NCBI GenBank assembly: GCA_903855995.1
Contig: CAIOAN010000007.1
Location: 62,001-126,000 of the forward strand
Direction: 5' to 3'
Length of the DNA stretch: 64,000 bases
Origin: an uncultured Opitutia bacterium
Lineage (GTDB): Bacteria > Verrucomicrobiota > Verrucomicrobiia > Opitutales > UBA953
Part shown: positions 42,851 to 51,542 of the stretch, in pieces
How the letters are laid out: the number at the start of each line of letters is the position of its first letter
Numbering within the stretch: the stretch's first letter is position 1
The notes under the pieces: generated by a model
Told to the model about the DNA's origin: nothing
The model's input: the letters and a program-made list of their open reading frames with translations, nothing else
Database searches by the model: none
Program-made: the position numbers and the translations under genes

Positions 42851-44221
42851 ATGGCTACGCCTGACTCTCCTTCCCCGACCCGGTCCTGGTTTCGCACCGA
42901 AGACTTCTGGGCTATCCTGCTGGGCCTAGGGCTCGTCATCGCGGCGGCAATCTTGTTGTTCGCCGGTAGCAGCCTGAAGTGGTTGGCGGTCATGCCGGCT
43001 AAATGGTCCGATCCGAGCATTGCGATTCAAAAGCTATTCCAGGATTTACCGCGCTACCTGGTGCTCTTCGCACTCTTGGCCGTCGTGCTTGGATTCGGCG
43101 CCCGGGCGATCGGTCTCTCGCTCCAGCGTTTTCTAGGCTCCTTCGCGGTCATCTTCGCGGTCACGACGGTCATCATCTTGCTGGGTATGTGGTCCGAAGC
43201 CGGCCGCTACACCCTCGAGCCACCGCTGGTCGCCCTCGCGATCGGTTTGCTGCTCTCCAATTTCGTTCGCCTGCCTGCATGGCTCAACGAAGGCCTGCGC
43301 GTGGAATATTATGTGAAGGTGGGTATCGTGCTCCTCGGGGCGACCTTGCCACTCAACCTCTTGTTGTCGGCCGGCCCGGTCGCTATGGGCCAAGCCGCAG
43401 TTATCTCATTGGCTACCTTCGGCACGATCTTCTTCGTGGCTCGTCGACTCGGGCTGGATCAGCGCTTCGCGGCCACGCTGGGCGCCGGGGGTGCGGTCTG
43501 CGGCGTCTCGGCCTCCATTGCCGTCGCCGGCGCCGTCGGCGCGAAGAAAGAGCAGGGTCCGGTCGCCATCACGATCGTGGTGTTCTGGGCCATCGTCATG
43601 GTCTTCGCGCTGCCTCTCGTTTCCCGCTGGCTCGGCCTCTCGACCGGCGTCGCCGGCGCCTGGATCGGCACCTCCGAGTTCGCCGACGCCGCGGGCTTCG
43701 CCGCTGCGCAGACTTACGGTGGTTACGCTGGTAAGGTCGCCGGTATCACGGGTACGCCCGACGACGCCGTGAACGCCTTCACGCTGATGAAGGTGATCGG
43801 CCGCGACCTCTGGGTCGGCATCTGGGCCTTCGTGCTCTCGTTCATCGCGGTGAGCCGCTGGAGCGATACCGGCGTCGACACGCGCGTCGGGGCCGGCGAA
43901 GTCTGGCGCCGCTTCCCGAAGTTCGTCATCGGCTTCGTCCTGAGCTCCCTGATCGTCGCCTGGGTCGCTTCCGGTTATCCGGCGGCCGACTTCAAGCGCG
44001 TCCTCGATCCCGAACTCATCGGTCCGCTCAAGAACCTGCGTGTCTGGGCGTTCACCTTCTGCTTCCTGAGCATCGGGCTCTCGACGCGCTGGCGTGACTT
44101 GGCCGCGATCGGCCGCAAGCCGTTCCTCGCCTTTACGGCCGGCGTAATCGTCAATGTGATTCTGGGCTACTTCCTCTCGGTGGTGGTCTTCGGTAAGTAT
44201 TGGTCGACCCTCGGCCACTAA
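42851..44221 (+). CDS. YeiH/UPF0324-family membrane transporter
   Basis: The 456-residue protein has about ten hydrophobic helices and the family core: PPLVALAIGLLLSNFVRLPA, YYVKVGIVLLGATLPLNLLL, GAGGAVCGVSASIAVAG and the terminal GLSTRWRDLAAIGRKPFLAF. The N-terminal 110 residues add an extra pair of helices. YeiH homologues are annotated as putative sulfate exporters, and some act with taurine or sulfite metabolism. A Cys-rich small protein follows 7 bp later. Confidence 0.9.
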   Translation: MATPDSPSPTRSWFRTEDFWAILLGLGLVIAAAILLFAGSSLKWLAVMPAKWSDPSIAIQKLFQDLPRYLVLFALLAVVLGFGARAIGLSLQRFLGSFAVIFAVTTVIILLGMWSEAGRYTLEPPLVALAIGLLLSNFVRLPAWLNEGLRVEYYVKVGIVLLGATLPLNLLLSAGPVAMGQAAVISLATFGTIFFVARRLGLDQRFAATLGAGGAVCGVSASIAVAGAVGAKKEQGPVAITIVVFWAIVMVFALPLVSRWLGLSTGVAGAWIGTSEFADAAGFAAAQTYGGYAGKVAGITGTPDDAVNAFTLMKVIGRDLWVGIWAFVLSFIAVSRWSDTGVDTRVGAGEVWRRFPKFVIGFVLSSLIVAWVASGYPAADFKRVLDPELIGPLKNLRVWAFTFCFLSIGLSTRWRDLAAIGRKPFLAFTAGVIVNVILGYFLSVVVFGKYWSTLGH

Positions 44222-44228
44222 GACGCCG

Positions 44229-44459
44229 ATGCGCGCGTGGCTTCGTCAACTGTTTCGCTCCGGGTCATCGGAGAAGACCTGCGCTCGGTGCGTGCACTTC
44301 GATAATCGCCCACGTCAGATGGAGAAAGATTCACCGGGGCTCAGTAGCTTGAGCTCTGGTTATGGCGCGGTGCGTGGTGGCGATGGCCAGTGCGCCCGTC
44401 ATCAACGGTACGTCTCGCCGGGTTCGAGCTGCGGGGAGTTTGTGGGTAGGCGCAGCTAG
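44229..44459 (+). CDS. Small cysteine-rich protein next to the YeiH-like transporter
   Basis: The 76-residue protein starts 7 bp after the transporter stop. It has a CxxC (CARCVHFDNRPRQ) near residue 18, DGQCARHQ in the middle and a final SSCGEF, giving four Cys and one His that could bind zinc. The pattern C-x2-C ... GxCxxH ... C-G-x-F also occurs in small uncharacterised bacterial proteins. Function unknown; probably co-expressed with the transporter. Confidence 0.65.
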   Translation: MRAWLRQLFRSGSSEKTCARCVHFDNRPRQMEKDSPGLSSLSSGYGAVRGGDGQCARHQRYVSPGSSCGEFVGRRS

Positions 44460-44814
44460 AGTATAGAGTATAGGGAGAGGCTAGGGGCACGGACAGGGTA
44501 GGCGCAATTTGTTGTGAGGGCGGGACGGCTGTCCTCAGCCGTCCGTTCGTCAGATGAGTTGCGGATGTCGATCGGCTCAACGGCGGGTTGGGGACAACCC
44601 GCCCTACCCGAGGCAGACGAGGGTGCAGAGCACTCCCATCAACCTACCCACCCTACACTTGCCGCTAGGTAGGGACGGCTGTCCTCAGCCGTCCGTTCGT
44701 CGAGAGGCCTGCGCACCACGTGAGAGATTCTATTCTCGATCGGCTCAACGGCGGGTTGGGGACAACCCGCCCTACCCGAGGCAGACTAGGACAGCACGTG
44801 GTGCTGTCCTAGTC
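44458..44814. repeat. Duplicated composite repeat block
   Basis: The 430-bp gap starts with GAGTATN units (44458-44472). It then holds two copies of a composite made of GACGGCTGTCCTCAGCCGTC (44524-44543; 44674-44693), a spacer with CGATCGGCTCAACGG, and GCGGGTTGGGGACAACCCGC followed by CCTACC (44583-44608; 44751-44776). A third, diverged composite lies at 59504-59586. The gap ends with a 31-bp perfect palindrome (44784-44814, core GACAGCACGTGGTGCTGTC). No gene. Confidence 0.87.
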
Positions 44815-44893
44815 TTCGATGCAGCGATACAGCGAGATAGCTTGGGATGGACGGGGGTGGGAACTAGGCTTAGGTTCTCGTGACATACCCCTT

Positions 44894-46375
44894 ATGAACA
44901 GCAAGACCACGTCTCTCGGTGCGGCGATAGGGCTGAGTGCAGCGGCGTTGTTCGGCCAGGTGCCGGTGAGCGACGCGCCGCTGGCGGCGCTACGGTCGTT
45001 GAAGATCGACACGGCGACGAGCACGCAGGTGGAGCGCGATCCATCCGGCGGCCGCGTCATCGTGAAGCTGATTCTTCAGCCGGCAAAGGGCTCGCATATT
45101 AACGTGGAGATCTGGCTGCCCGCGGCGGCGAAATGGAACGGGCGCTTCCTGGGGCTGGGTAATGGCGGGGCGGCGGGAAAAATCAATCCGGCGGGCTTGG
45201 CGGGCGCGAGCGCCGCAGGCTTCGCGGTGGCGACGACGGACATGGGCACGGCCCCGAACGCCGACTCGGGCGTGGGCAATCCGGAGGTCTGGAAAGATTT
45301 CGGCTACCGCGCGACGCATCTGATGACGGTCACCGGTAAGCAGGTCGCGCAGGCCTATTACGGCAAGGCGCCGGAGCTTGCTTATTTCAGCGGCGGTTCG
45401 ACCGGCGGCCAGCAGGCCCTGCAGGAGGCGCAGCGTTATCCCGAAGACTACGATGGCATCGCCGCCGCGGTGGCCGCGCATTGTCGCACGCCGCTCCACG
45501 CCTACTTCCTGTGGAACGACCAGATTTTGAAAAAGTGCCCGTTCACGAAGGCGCAGGATGCGAACATCATGGCCGCCGCAAACGAATTTATGGCGGCACG
45601 GGAAATCCCGGCGAGCGCCGGAAAGTTCGTGTCGGACCCGCGCTGCACGCCGCCGGATATCGAAGCGGTGATCGCGCTGGCGCGGAAGAAAGACGCGTCG
45701 CTCACCGACGATCACGCCGCGGCCCTGCGCAAACTCTTTGCCGGCCCGCGCCATGCGGTGACGGGTGAGCGGATTTTCAACGGCATCCCGCTCGGGAGTT
45801 CGCTCGAGGCTTCCCACGGCCACCTGTATCTCTTCAAGTGGGTCTTCGGGGCCGAGAAGAACCTGGACGATATTAATTTCGGGGCCGATATCGATACCTA
45901 CACCGCGAAGCTCGCGCCTTACCTTAATGCGGAGAACCCCGACCTCAGTGCGTTCCAAAAGCGCGGGGGCAAGTTGGTGATGACGCTCGGTACCGCGGAT
46001 TCGGTCGTGCCGTATCACGCGTCGATCGATTATTATGAACGGGTCACGGAACGTCTCGGCGGACTGGAGAAGACCCAGGCATGCTTCCGCTTCTTCCTTG
46101 TGCCCGGGCTTTCTCACGGAGGCGGCCCGGGGATCAATCAACCCCCCAATCTACTCGAGGCCGTGCGGGCTTGGCGCGAGCAGGGGACGGCGCCAGATGG
46201 TCTGCTCGGACGACACGTCGAAAACGGCCGGATGACTTTGCTGATGCCGATTTATCCCTATCCGCAGCGCACCGGATGGGATGCGAAGGCGCGGATTTTC
46301 GAGCCCATGGATGGACCTCGCGGCGGCGTGGAACGTATCGCCGAGCGATTCCGTCCGGCCGCGGCCGGGGAGTGA
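44894..46375 (+). CDS. Secreted tannase/feruloyl-esterase-family protein
   Basis: ATG 44894 gives a signal-like N-terminus (SLGAAIGLSAAALFGQVPVS); upstream codons fall in repeats. The 493-residue protein shows the family's GGAAGKINPAGLAGASAAGF and the nucleophile elbow YFSGGSTGGQQALQEAQRYP with Ser169, later LVMTLGTADSVVPYHASIDY (Asp) and FLVPGLSHGGGPG (His), i.e. a full Ser-Asp-His triad. Two Cys near the triad, as in tannases, may form the family's disulfide. It hydrolyses gallate or ferulate esters in plant or algal matter; substrate choice is not clear. Confidence 0.87.
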   Translation: MNSKTTSLGAAIGLSAAALFGQVPVSDAPLAALRSLKIDTATSTQVERDPSGGRVIVKLILQPAKGSHINVEIWLPAAAKWNGRFLGLGNGGAAGKINPAGLAGASAAGFAVATTDMGTAPNADSGVGNPEVWKDFGYRATHLMTVTGKQVAQAYYGKAPELAYFSGGSTGGQQALQEAQRYPEDYDGIAAAVAAHCRTPLHAYFLWNDQILKKCPFTKAQDANIMAAANEFMAAREIPASAGKFVSDPRCTPPDIEAVIALARKKDASLTDDHAAALRKLFAGPRHAVTGERIFNGIPLGSSLEASHGHLYLFKWVFGAEKNLDDINFGADIDTYTAKLAPYLNAENPDLSAFQKRGGKLVMTLGTADSVVPYHASIDYYERVTERLGGLEKTQACFRFFLVPGLSHGGGPGINQPPNLLEAVRAWREQGTAPDGLLGRHVENGRMTLLMPIYPYPQRTGWDAKARIFEPMDGPRGGVERIAERFRPAAAGE

Positions 46376-46585
46376 GGGCGGCGGCTGGAGGCGCGTGATG
46401 AGAGGCCCGGAGGCTCCGAGCTAATATCCAGATTAACTCAAAGGGAAACCGGAGGCCGGATGATTGGCGTAGGGTGATAATGCCCGCAGCACGGCCCCCT
46501 TGAGTTCCTGCATCTGATCTATCCCGCCCCCGATTCAGTCCTCTACGCAGACCGCGACTCAGGAATCGATTCCGAGGGGCGTGGA

Positions 46586-46617
46586 TTGTAAACCTAGCGG
46601 TAGTTCGGGCTTAACAA
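46586..46617 (+). promoter_or_regulatory. Putative BirA operator upstream of bioA
   Basis: The site reads TTGTAAACC (46586-46594), a 14-base spacer, then GCTTAACAA (46609-46617). The known bacterial BirA box is TTGTAAACC-N14..16-GGTTTACAA; the left half is perfect and the right half matches 7 of 9. It ends 40 bp before bioA, at the place expected for biotin-dependent repression. The rest of the gap (46376-46585) holds no feature. Confidence 0.72.
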
Positions 46618-46657
46618 TGGACGGAATAGGGCCTAGGGATGGGGTGTGCCGACTGCC

Positions 46658-48028
46658 ATGCCAGCCGCCTCGCCCGCCCAGGGCTCACTCGACGCCGCCG
46701 ACCGGCGCTTCGGGTGGCATCCGTTTACCCAGATGCGGGAATATCAGGACAACCCCCGCCTACACCTGGTGCGCGGAGAGGGTAGCTGGTTAATTGATGG
46801 GGAAGGGAAGCGCTACCTCGATGGCAATGCGTCCGTCTGGACGAATGTGCACGGCCACAACGACCCGGATCTGAACCGTGCTTTGAAGGACCAGCTGGAG
46901 AAAGTCGCCCACGTGACGCTCCTCGGCATGAACCATCCGATCGCGACCGAGCTGGCCGAAGATCTCGCCGGGCTGACGGACGGGGCGCTTCCGCGCTGCT
47001 TCTTCACCGACAACGGCAGCAATGCGGTGGAGGTCGCCCTGAAACTTTCATTCCAGTATTGGCAGCTCGTCGGCCAGGAAGCCAAACGTGGCGTCATCTC
47101 GATGGAAGGTGCCTACCATGGTGACACCTTCGGGACGATGTCGGTGGGTGAACGCTCTGAGTTCCATCGTCGCTTCAACCCTTGGCTCTTCTCGGCGCAG
47201 GCTTTCCCCGCGCCGACTCATTCGGAATGCGCCGGCAAGGTCGCGTGCTCCGATACTTCGGCCTCGCTGACGGCGCTTAAGGCACTCCTCGAGCGCGATG
47301 CCACCACGACCGCCTGCGTGATCCTCGAGCCGCGCGTGCAGGGTGCCGCCGGGATGGTCCAGCAGCCCGCAGGCTTCGTGAAGGCGGTCGCGGCGCTCTG
47401 TCATCAGTACCGGGTGCACCTGATTTTAGACGAAGTCTTCACGGGATTTGGCCGCGTTGGTGCGCTGACGGTTTCGGAACTCGAAGGCGTCGCCCCGGAT
47501 TTCCTCTGCCTCGCGAAGGGCCTCGCCGCGGGCTACCTGCCGTTGGCCGCCACGCTGACGTCCGAAAAGATTTACGAGGCCTTCCTCGGTACGTTCTCCG
47601 AAGGGAAGACCTTCTTCCATGGCCACACCTTCTCGGGCAACCCGCTTGGTTGCGCGGTCGCCCGCGAGTCGTTGCGCAAGCTGAAGCCCATGCTGTCCTC
47701 GGGGCAGGTCGCTGAGCGCGCCGCGTTGCTCGGACGCGAGATGGAAGCCGCCTTCGCCGGCCACGCCCAGGTGCGCACGTTCCGTCAGCTTGGCCTCACA
47801 GGCTCAGTCGAATTCAAGCCCGCCTCCGCTGAGCGCTGGCCGATCGATACCCGCGCCGGCTATCGCGTCGCCTTGGCCGCGCGCCGTCACGGACTCGTGA
47901 TTCGTCCGTTGGGCGATTCGATCCTGTTCGTGCCGCCGATCTCCATTCAGCCCGACGAAGTGAAACACCTCGTCCGTGCCGTCCGCCTCGCCATGGACGA
48001 CGTGCTGCCGAGCCTCAAAGCAGACTAG
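46658..48028 (+). CDS. bioA: Adenosylmethionine-8-amino-7-oxononanoate aminotransferase
   Basis: ATG 46658 is preferred (a GTG at 46646 is an alternative). The 456-residue PLP enzyme turns KAPA into DAPA using S-adenosylmethionine as amino donor, the step before dethiobiotin. WHPFTQMREY at the start is the BioA substrate-site motif; the PLP Lys is Lys287 in CLAKGLAAGYLPLAATLT, with LILDEVFTGFGRVG before it and GHTFSGNPLGCAVA after. It is first in the operon behind a BirA-like box. A 67-bp gap with repeats separates it from bioB. Confidence 0.96.
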   Translation: MPAASPAQGSLDAADRRFGWHPFTQMREYQDNPRLHLVRGEGSWLIDGEGKRYLDGNASVWTNVHGHNDPDLNRALKDQLEKVAHVTLLGMNHPIATELAEDLAGLTDGALPRCFFTDNGSNAVEVALKLSFQYWQLVGQEAKRGVISMEGAYHGDTFGTMSVGERSEFHRRFNPWLFSAQAFPAPTHSECAGKVACSDTSASLTALKALLERDATTTACVILEPRVQGAAGMVQQPAGFVKAVAALCHQYRVHLILDEVFTGFGRVGALTVSELEGVAPDFLCLAKGLAAGYLPLAATLTSEKIYEAFLGTFSEGKTFFHGHTFSGNPLGCAVARESLRKLKPMLSSGQVAERAALLGREMEAAFAGHAQVRTFRQLGLTGSVEFKPASAERWPIDTRAGYRVALAARRHGLVIRPLGDSILFVPPISIQPDEVKHLVRAVRLAMDDVLPSLKAD

Positions 48029-48092
48029 GGCAACACGCGGTGCTACCCCTACCTTTCCCCGATACTCGATACTCTAAACTCCATACTCTAAA
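48029..48092. repeat. Palindrome and ATACTCN tract inside the biotin operon
   Basis: Between bioA and bioB lie a GCAACACGCGGTGCTACC hairpin ended by CCCTACC, then the tract GATACTCGATACTCTAAACT continuing to 48092. The bioB ATG is 3 bp beyond. Confidence 0.8.
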
Positions 48093-48095
48093 CAT

Positions 48096-49166
48096 ATGCC
48101 CCACCTCACCGAAGCCCGAGCGCTCTACGACCTGCCGCTCAACACGCTGATCTTCAAGGCTCAGCAAGTCCACCAGACCAACCAGGATCCGGCCGGCGTG
48201 CAGCTCTGTACGCTGAAGTCGATCAAGACCGGCGCGTGCCCCGAAGACTGCGCCTATTGCCCGCAGTCGGTGCACAACAACACCTTCGTCGAGGCCGAGG
48301 CCTTGATGGAGACCGAGACGATTCTCGTCGACGCCCGTCGGGCGAAGGCTGGCGGGGCGACCCGTTTCTGCATGGGTGCTGCCTGGCGCCGCGTGAATGA
48401 CGGCAAGCAGTTCGACAGCGTCCTGAACACCGTCTCGGGCGTGAAGGCCCTCGGCCTCGAAGTCTGCTGTACCCTCGGCATGGTGAGCGAGCAGCAGGCG
48501 GGTCGCCTCAAGCAGGCCGGCTGCGACGTGTATAACCACAACCTCGACACCTCCCGCGAGCACTACTCCAAGATCATCACCACCCGCACATACGATGACC
48601 GTCTCCAGACGCTTTCAAACGTCCGTAAGGCTGGTCTCGAAGTCTGCTCCGGTGGCATCATCGGCATGGGCGAAACCGTCGACGATCGTCTGAAGATGCT
48701 CGTCGAGCTGGCTCAGCTTGATCCCCAGCCCGATTCCGTGCCGATCAATGCCCTCGTGGCCGTCGAAGGTACGCCCCTCGCCGGTCGGAAGTTTGTGGAT
48801 AGCATCGAATTCGTCCGCACCGTCGCCGTCGCCCGCATTCTGATGCCCAAGGCCATGGTGCGCCTCTCGGCTGGTCGCGGGAATATGAACGACGAGACCC
48901 AAGCGCTCTGCTACCTCGCCGGCGCCAATTCTATCTTCCTCGGAGAGAAGCTGCTCACCACCGGCAATCCCGACATCGAAGAAGACATGAATCTTATGAA
49001 GCGTCTCGGCCTGCATCCGATGCATCCCGATGAAGCCCGCCGAATTCATCGCGGTGAAATCGCGCCAGCGAACGCTCAGCCCGCTGAATGGCCGAGCGTC
49101 GCCGAGTTTGCCGCCGCCAACGCCTCTGAAGAATCCTGCGGCCAGGGCGGTTGCGGCTGCAAATAA
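48096..49166 (+). CDS. bioB: Biotin synthase
   Basis: The 356-residue radical-SAM enzyme inserts sulfur into dethiobiotin. The [4Fe-4S] ligands are Cys48, Cys52 and Cys55 in CPEDCAYC, followed by [34 protein letters not shown] and the MVRLSAGR segment with the [2Fe-2S] Arg. The C-terminus ends with an extra Cys-rich tail ([11 protein letters not shown]), which may hold a cluster or be regulatory. It lies 1 bp before bioD. Confidence 0.98.
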   Translation: MPHLTEARALYDLPLNTLIFKAQQVHQTNQDPAGVQLCTLKSIKTGACPEDCAYCPQSVHNNTFVEAEALMETETILVDARRAKAGGATRFCMGAAWRRVNDGKQFDSVLNTVSGVKALGLEVCCTLGMVSEQQAGRLKQAGCDVYNHNLDTSREHYSKIITTRTYDDRLQTLSNVRKAGLEVCSGGIIGMGETVDDRLKMLVELAQLDPQPDSVPINALVAVEGTPLAGRKFVDSIEFVRTVAVARILMPKAMVRLSAGRGNMNDETQALCYLAGANSIFLGEKLLTTGNPDIEEDMNLMKRLGLHPMHPDEARRIHRGEIAPANAQPAEWPSVAEFAAANASEESCGQGGCGCK

Positions 49167-49167
49167 C

Positions 49168-49794
49168 ATGGCCCTCATTTTTGTCACCGGCAGCGACACG
49201 GGCGTGGGTAAGACCCACGTCGCTCGCCTGCTCGCCCAGCGCCTTGCGCGGGACGGCTTCACCCAGGTCATCAAGCCCGTGGAGTCGGGGGCTGGGGCGG
49301 GTCGCGCGGCCGATGCGCCGAAAGCCGCGGGCAAGTGGGCCGAAGCCCACACGCTGATGACGCTCGCGGCGCCCATTGCACCGCTCGCCGCGGCCAAGAA
49401 AGCTCGCAAGCAGCTCGACCTCGAAACGCTTCTGAAACTCTACCGAGCTGTGCCGCATGCGCCCTGTCGCGTTGTTGAAAGCGCCGGCGGTGTCGCCGTA
49501 CCCATCGACCCTAAGGGTAAGGATTGGGCCGACTTCGCCGCGGCGATCAAGCCCACCGTCGCCATTGTCGTCGTCGAGGATCGCCTCGGCGCCATCAACC
49601 AGGCCCGCCTCGCCATCGCTTACCTCCGTCGTCGTTACGATGGCCCGATCGGCGTCTGGCTCAATGCGATCAAGAAGCCCTCGCCCGCGGTCGCGAAGGC
49701 GAATCGTGATGGTCTGGCCGAATCCTGGATCCCGCTGCTTGGGGAATCGGGCAAGGGTGATAAGTCGGCCCGCTTCCACTTCCTGCCGCGATGA
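49168..49794 (+). CDS. bioD: Dethiobiotin synthetase
   Basis: The 208-residue ATP-dependent carboxylase closes the ureido ring to give dethiobiotin. ALIFVTGSDTGVGKTHVARL contains the P-loop, followed by QVIKPVESG, and VVESAGGVAVPI is the Walker-B-like segment. ATG 49168 starts 1 bp after bioB. It is slightly shorter than E. coli BioD. The last bases overlap bioF (ATGA). Confidence 0.94.
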   Translation: MALIFVTGSDTGVGKTHVARLLAQRLARDGFTQVIKPVESGAGAGRAADAPKAAGKWAEAHTLMTLAAPIAPLAAAKKARKQLDLETLLKLYRAVPHAPCRVVESAGGVAVPIDPKGKDWADFAAAIKPTVAIVVVEDRLGAINQARLAIAYLRRRYDGPIGVWLNAIKKPSPAVAKANRDGLAESWIPLLGESGKGDKSARFHFLPR

Positions 49795-50936
49795 ACGCGG
49801 CCCTATTGCAGCGCTTGCAGCGATCCCTCGCCCAGCGCGAAGGGTCGTCGCTGCGCCGCAAGCTTGCCGCCCGCGCTTCGGACGACCTGCGCGTCAACCT
49901 CGCCGATAACGATTACCTCGGCCTGTCGCGCGATCCCGCGGTCATCGCTGCGGGCGTGGCCGCACTCCACGAATGGGGTGCGTCTTCCTCCGCTTCACCG
50001 CTGGTCACGGGCTACACCGTGGTGCACCAGCAACTTGAGCACGCGCTCGCCGCGTGGCAGGGTTATGAGCATGGGCTCGTGATGAATACTGGCTTCGCGG
50101 CCAACTCCGCCGTGCTTGGCGGTTTGCCCAAGAAGGGCGACCTCATCCTCGCCGACCGCTTGGTCCATGCGAGCATGCTGGAGGGCATTGCTGCCTCGGG
50201 GGCACGCCTGCGCCGCTTTGCGCATAATGATTTGGATGCCCTGGAGCTCATGTTGCACGAAGAGCCCGCGTTGGAGGGTGTCATCTTCGTGGTCACGGAA
50301 AGCGTTTACTCCATGGACGGAGATAGTCCGGATTTGAAGCGGCTTGCCTCGCTTCGTAAGCGTTTCGGGTTTTGTTGGGTACTCGATGAAGCCCATGCCA
50401 CGGGTTGGTATGGTGCGACCGGTTCTGGCCTGCAGGAAGAGCAGGGTGCTTTCGCCGCGGCCGATATCGTCGTCGGGACGTTGGGCAAAGGCCTCGGTTC
50501 GCAAGGGGCGTACGTGTTGTCGCATGCACCCGAAGTGCGCGATGCCCTGATCAACTTTGCCGGCGAGTTTGTCTACTCGACGTATTTGGCGCCGTCGTGC
50601 GCTGCCGCCGCGCTCGCCGCCGTGGAGCGTGTCAAGGGCATGTCGGCCGAACGGGGCCAGCTCCATGCCCTTTCGCATGCTTGGCGTGATGGGTTGGTCG
50701 AAGCCGGCTTCGCGGTACCCTCCGGCGATTCGCCGATCATCCCGCTCATCCTCGGCGATTCCGATGTCACCCTGAAATATGCCGCCGCCCTCCGGGCTGC
50801 TGGCTTCATGGTCTCCGCGATTCGTCCGCCGACCGTGCCTGAGCGGACGGGACGGATTCGCATCTCGCTGCGTCGCGGGCTTACCCCGACGGCGTTGGCG
50901 AACTTCCTCCAAGCCTTGAAAGGTGTCCGCGAATGA
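49791..50936 (+). CDS. bioF: 8-amino-7-oxononanoate synthase
   Basis: The 381-residue PLP enzyme condenses pimeloyl-ACP (or CoA) with alanine to give KAPA. The PLP Lys is Lys233 in VGTLGKGLGSQGAYV, with the His motif LDEAHATGWYG before it and NDYLGLSRDP near the start. It overlaps bioD by 4 bp and the next gene by 4 bp, indicating translational coupling. Confidence 0.96.
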   Translation: MNAALLQRLQRSLAQREGSSLRRKLAARASDDLRVNLADNDYLGLSRDPAVIAAGVAALHEWGASSSASPLVTGYTVVHQQLEHALAAWQGYEHGLVMNTGFAANSAVLGGLPKKGDLILADRLVHASMLEGIAASGARLRRFAHNDLDALELMLHEEPALEGVIFVVTESVYSMDGDSPDLKRLASLRKRFGFCWVLDEAHATGWYGATGSGLQEEQGAFAAADIVVGTLGKGLGSQGAYVLSHAPEVRDALINFAGEFVYSTYLAPSCAAAALAAVERVKGMSAERGQLHALSHAWRDGLVEAGFAVPSGDSPIIPLILGDSDVTLKYAAALRAAGFMVSAIRPPTVPERTGRIRISLRRGLTPTALANFLQALKGVRE

Positions 50937-51538
50937 AGATCGGCTGGCTAGGCGGCTGGGGCGTCTCGCTCGAGGAGATGAAGGCCATCGCCGTGGCGCA
51001 TGTGCCCGACGCGGAGCATCTCATTTACCCGCCCGTGATGGGGGCGGCGGAGAACCTTGCCGGATGCGATGCCATTATCGCGTGGTCGCTTGGGGCGCAC
51101 CTCGTGCTCGAAGCGGGTGCCCGTGGCGTGAAGTTCCCTGCCAAGGTGCTGCTCTTCGCTCCCTTTACCTCTTTTTGCGCTGAGCACGGCCTGGGTGGGA
51201 AGCACTCAGAGTCCCAGGTGAAGTATCTCCGCCGCTGGATGGAGACGGATGCCCCGGCGGCCTTGGCCGACTTCCGTCAGCGCGCCGGCCTGGCCCCGAT
51301 GGTGGGCGACGCCTTGCCTTACGAGAAGGAATACCTTCAGGCTGGCTTGGAAATCCTCGTCCAGCCCGCGGGCATCTCGCTGATCACCTTTGGTCGCCAG
51401 GGGCTCAGCCCCGGATGGGAGGCCTATGTCGGCGACCAAGATACCTTGTTAAATCCGGAGGGCGTTTGCCAAGCCATCGTCGGCTGTCATATTGTTGAAG
51501 GGCTCGGGCACGACCTGCGCGAGTTCCTCACCCCCTGA
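50933..51538 (+). CDS. Short alpha/beta hydrolase in the BioH position
   Basis: The 201-residue protein overlaps bioF by 4 bp and precedes bioC by 4 bp. A Ser-Asp-His triad is in the right order: Ser52 in IAWSLGAHLVLEAG, Asp168 or Asp170 in VGDQDTLLNP, and His193 in EGLGHDLREFL. There is almost no cap domain. Biotin operons need a pimeloyl-ACP methyl-ester esterase after BioC (BioH, BioG, BioK, BioJ, BioV are known solutions); this protein fits that gap best by position. BioG is about this size, so it may be a distant BioG; I cannot tell. Confidence 0.78.
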   Translation: MKIGWLGGWGVSLEEMKAIAVAHVPDAEHLIYPPVMGAAENLAGCDAIIAWSLGAHLVLEAGARGVKFPAKVLLFAPFTSFCAEHGLGGKHSESQVKYLRRWMETDAPAALADFRQRAGLAPMVGDALPYEKEYLQAGLEILVQPAGISLITFGRQGLSPGWEAYVGDQDTLLNPEGVCQAIVGCHIVEGLGHDLREFLTP

Positions 51539-51542
51539 CCCC

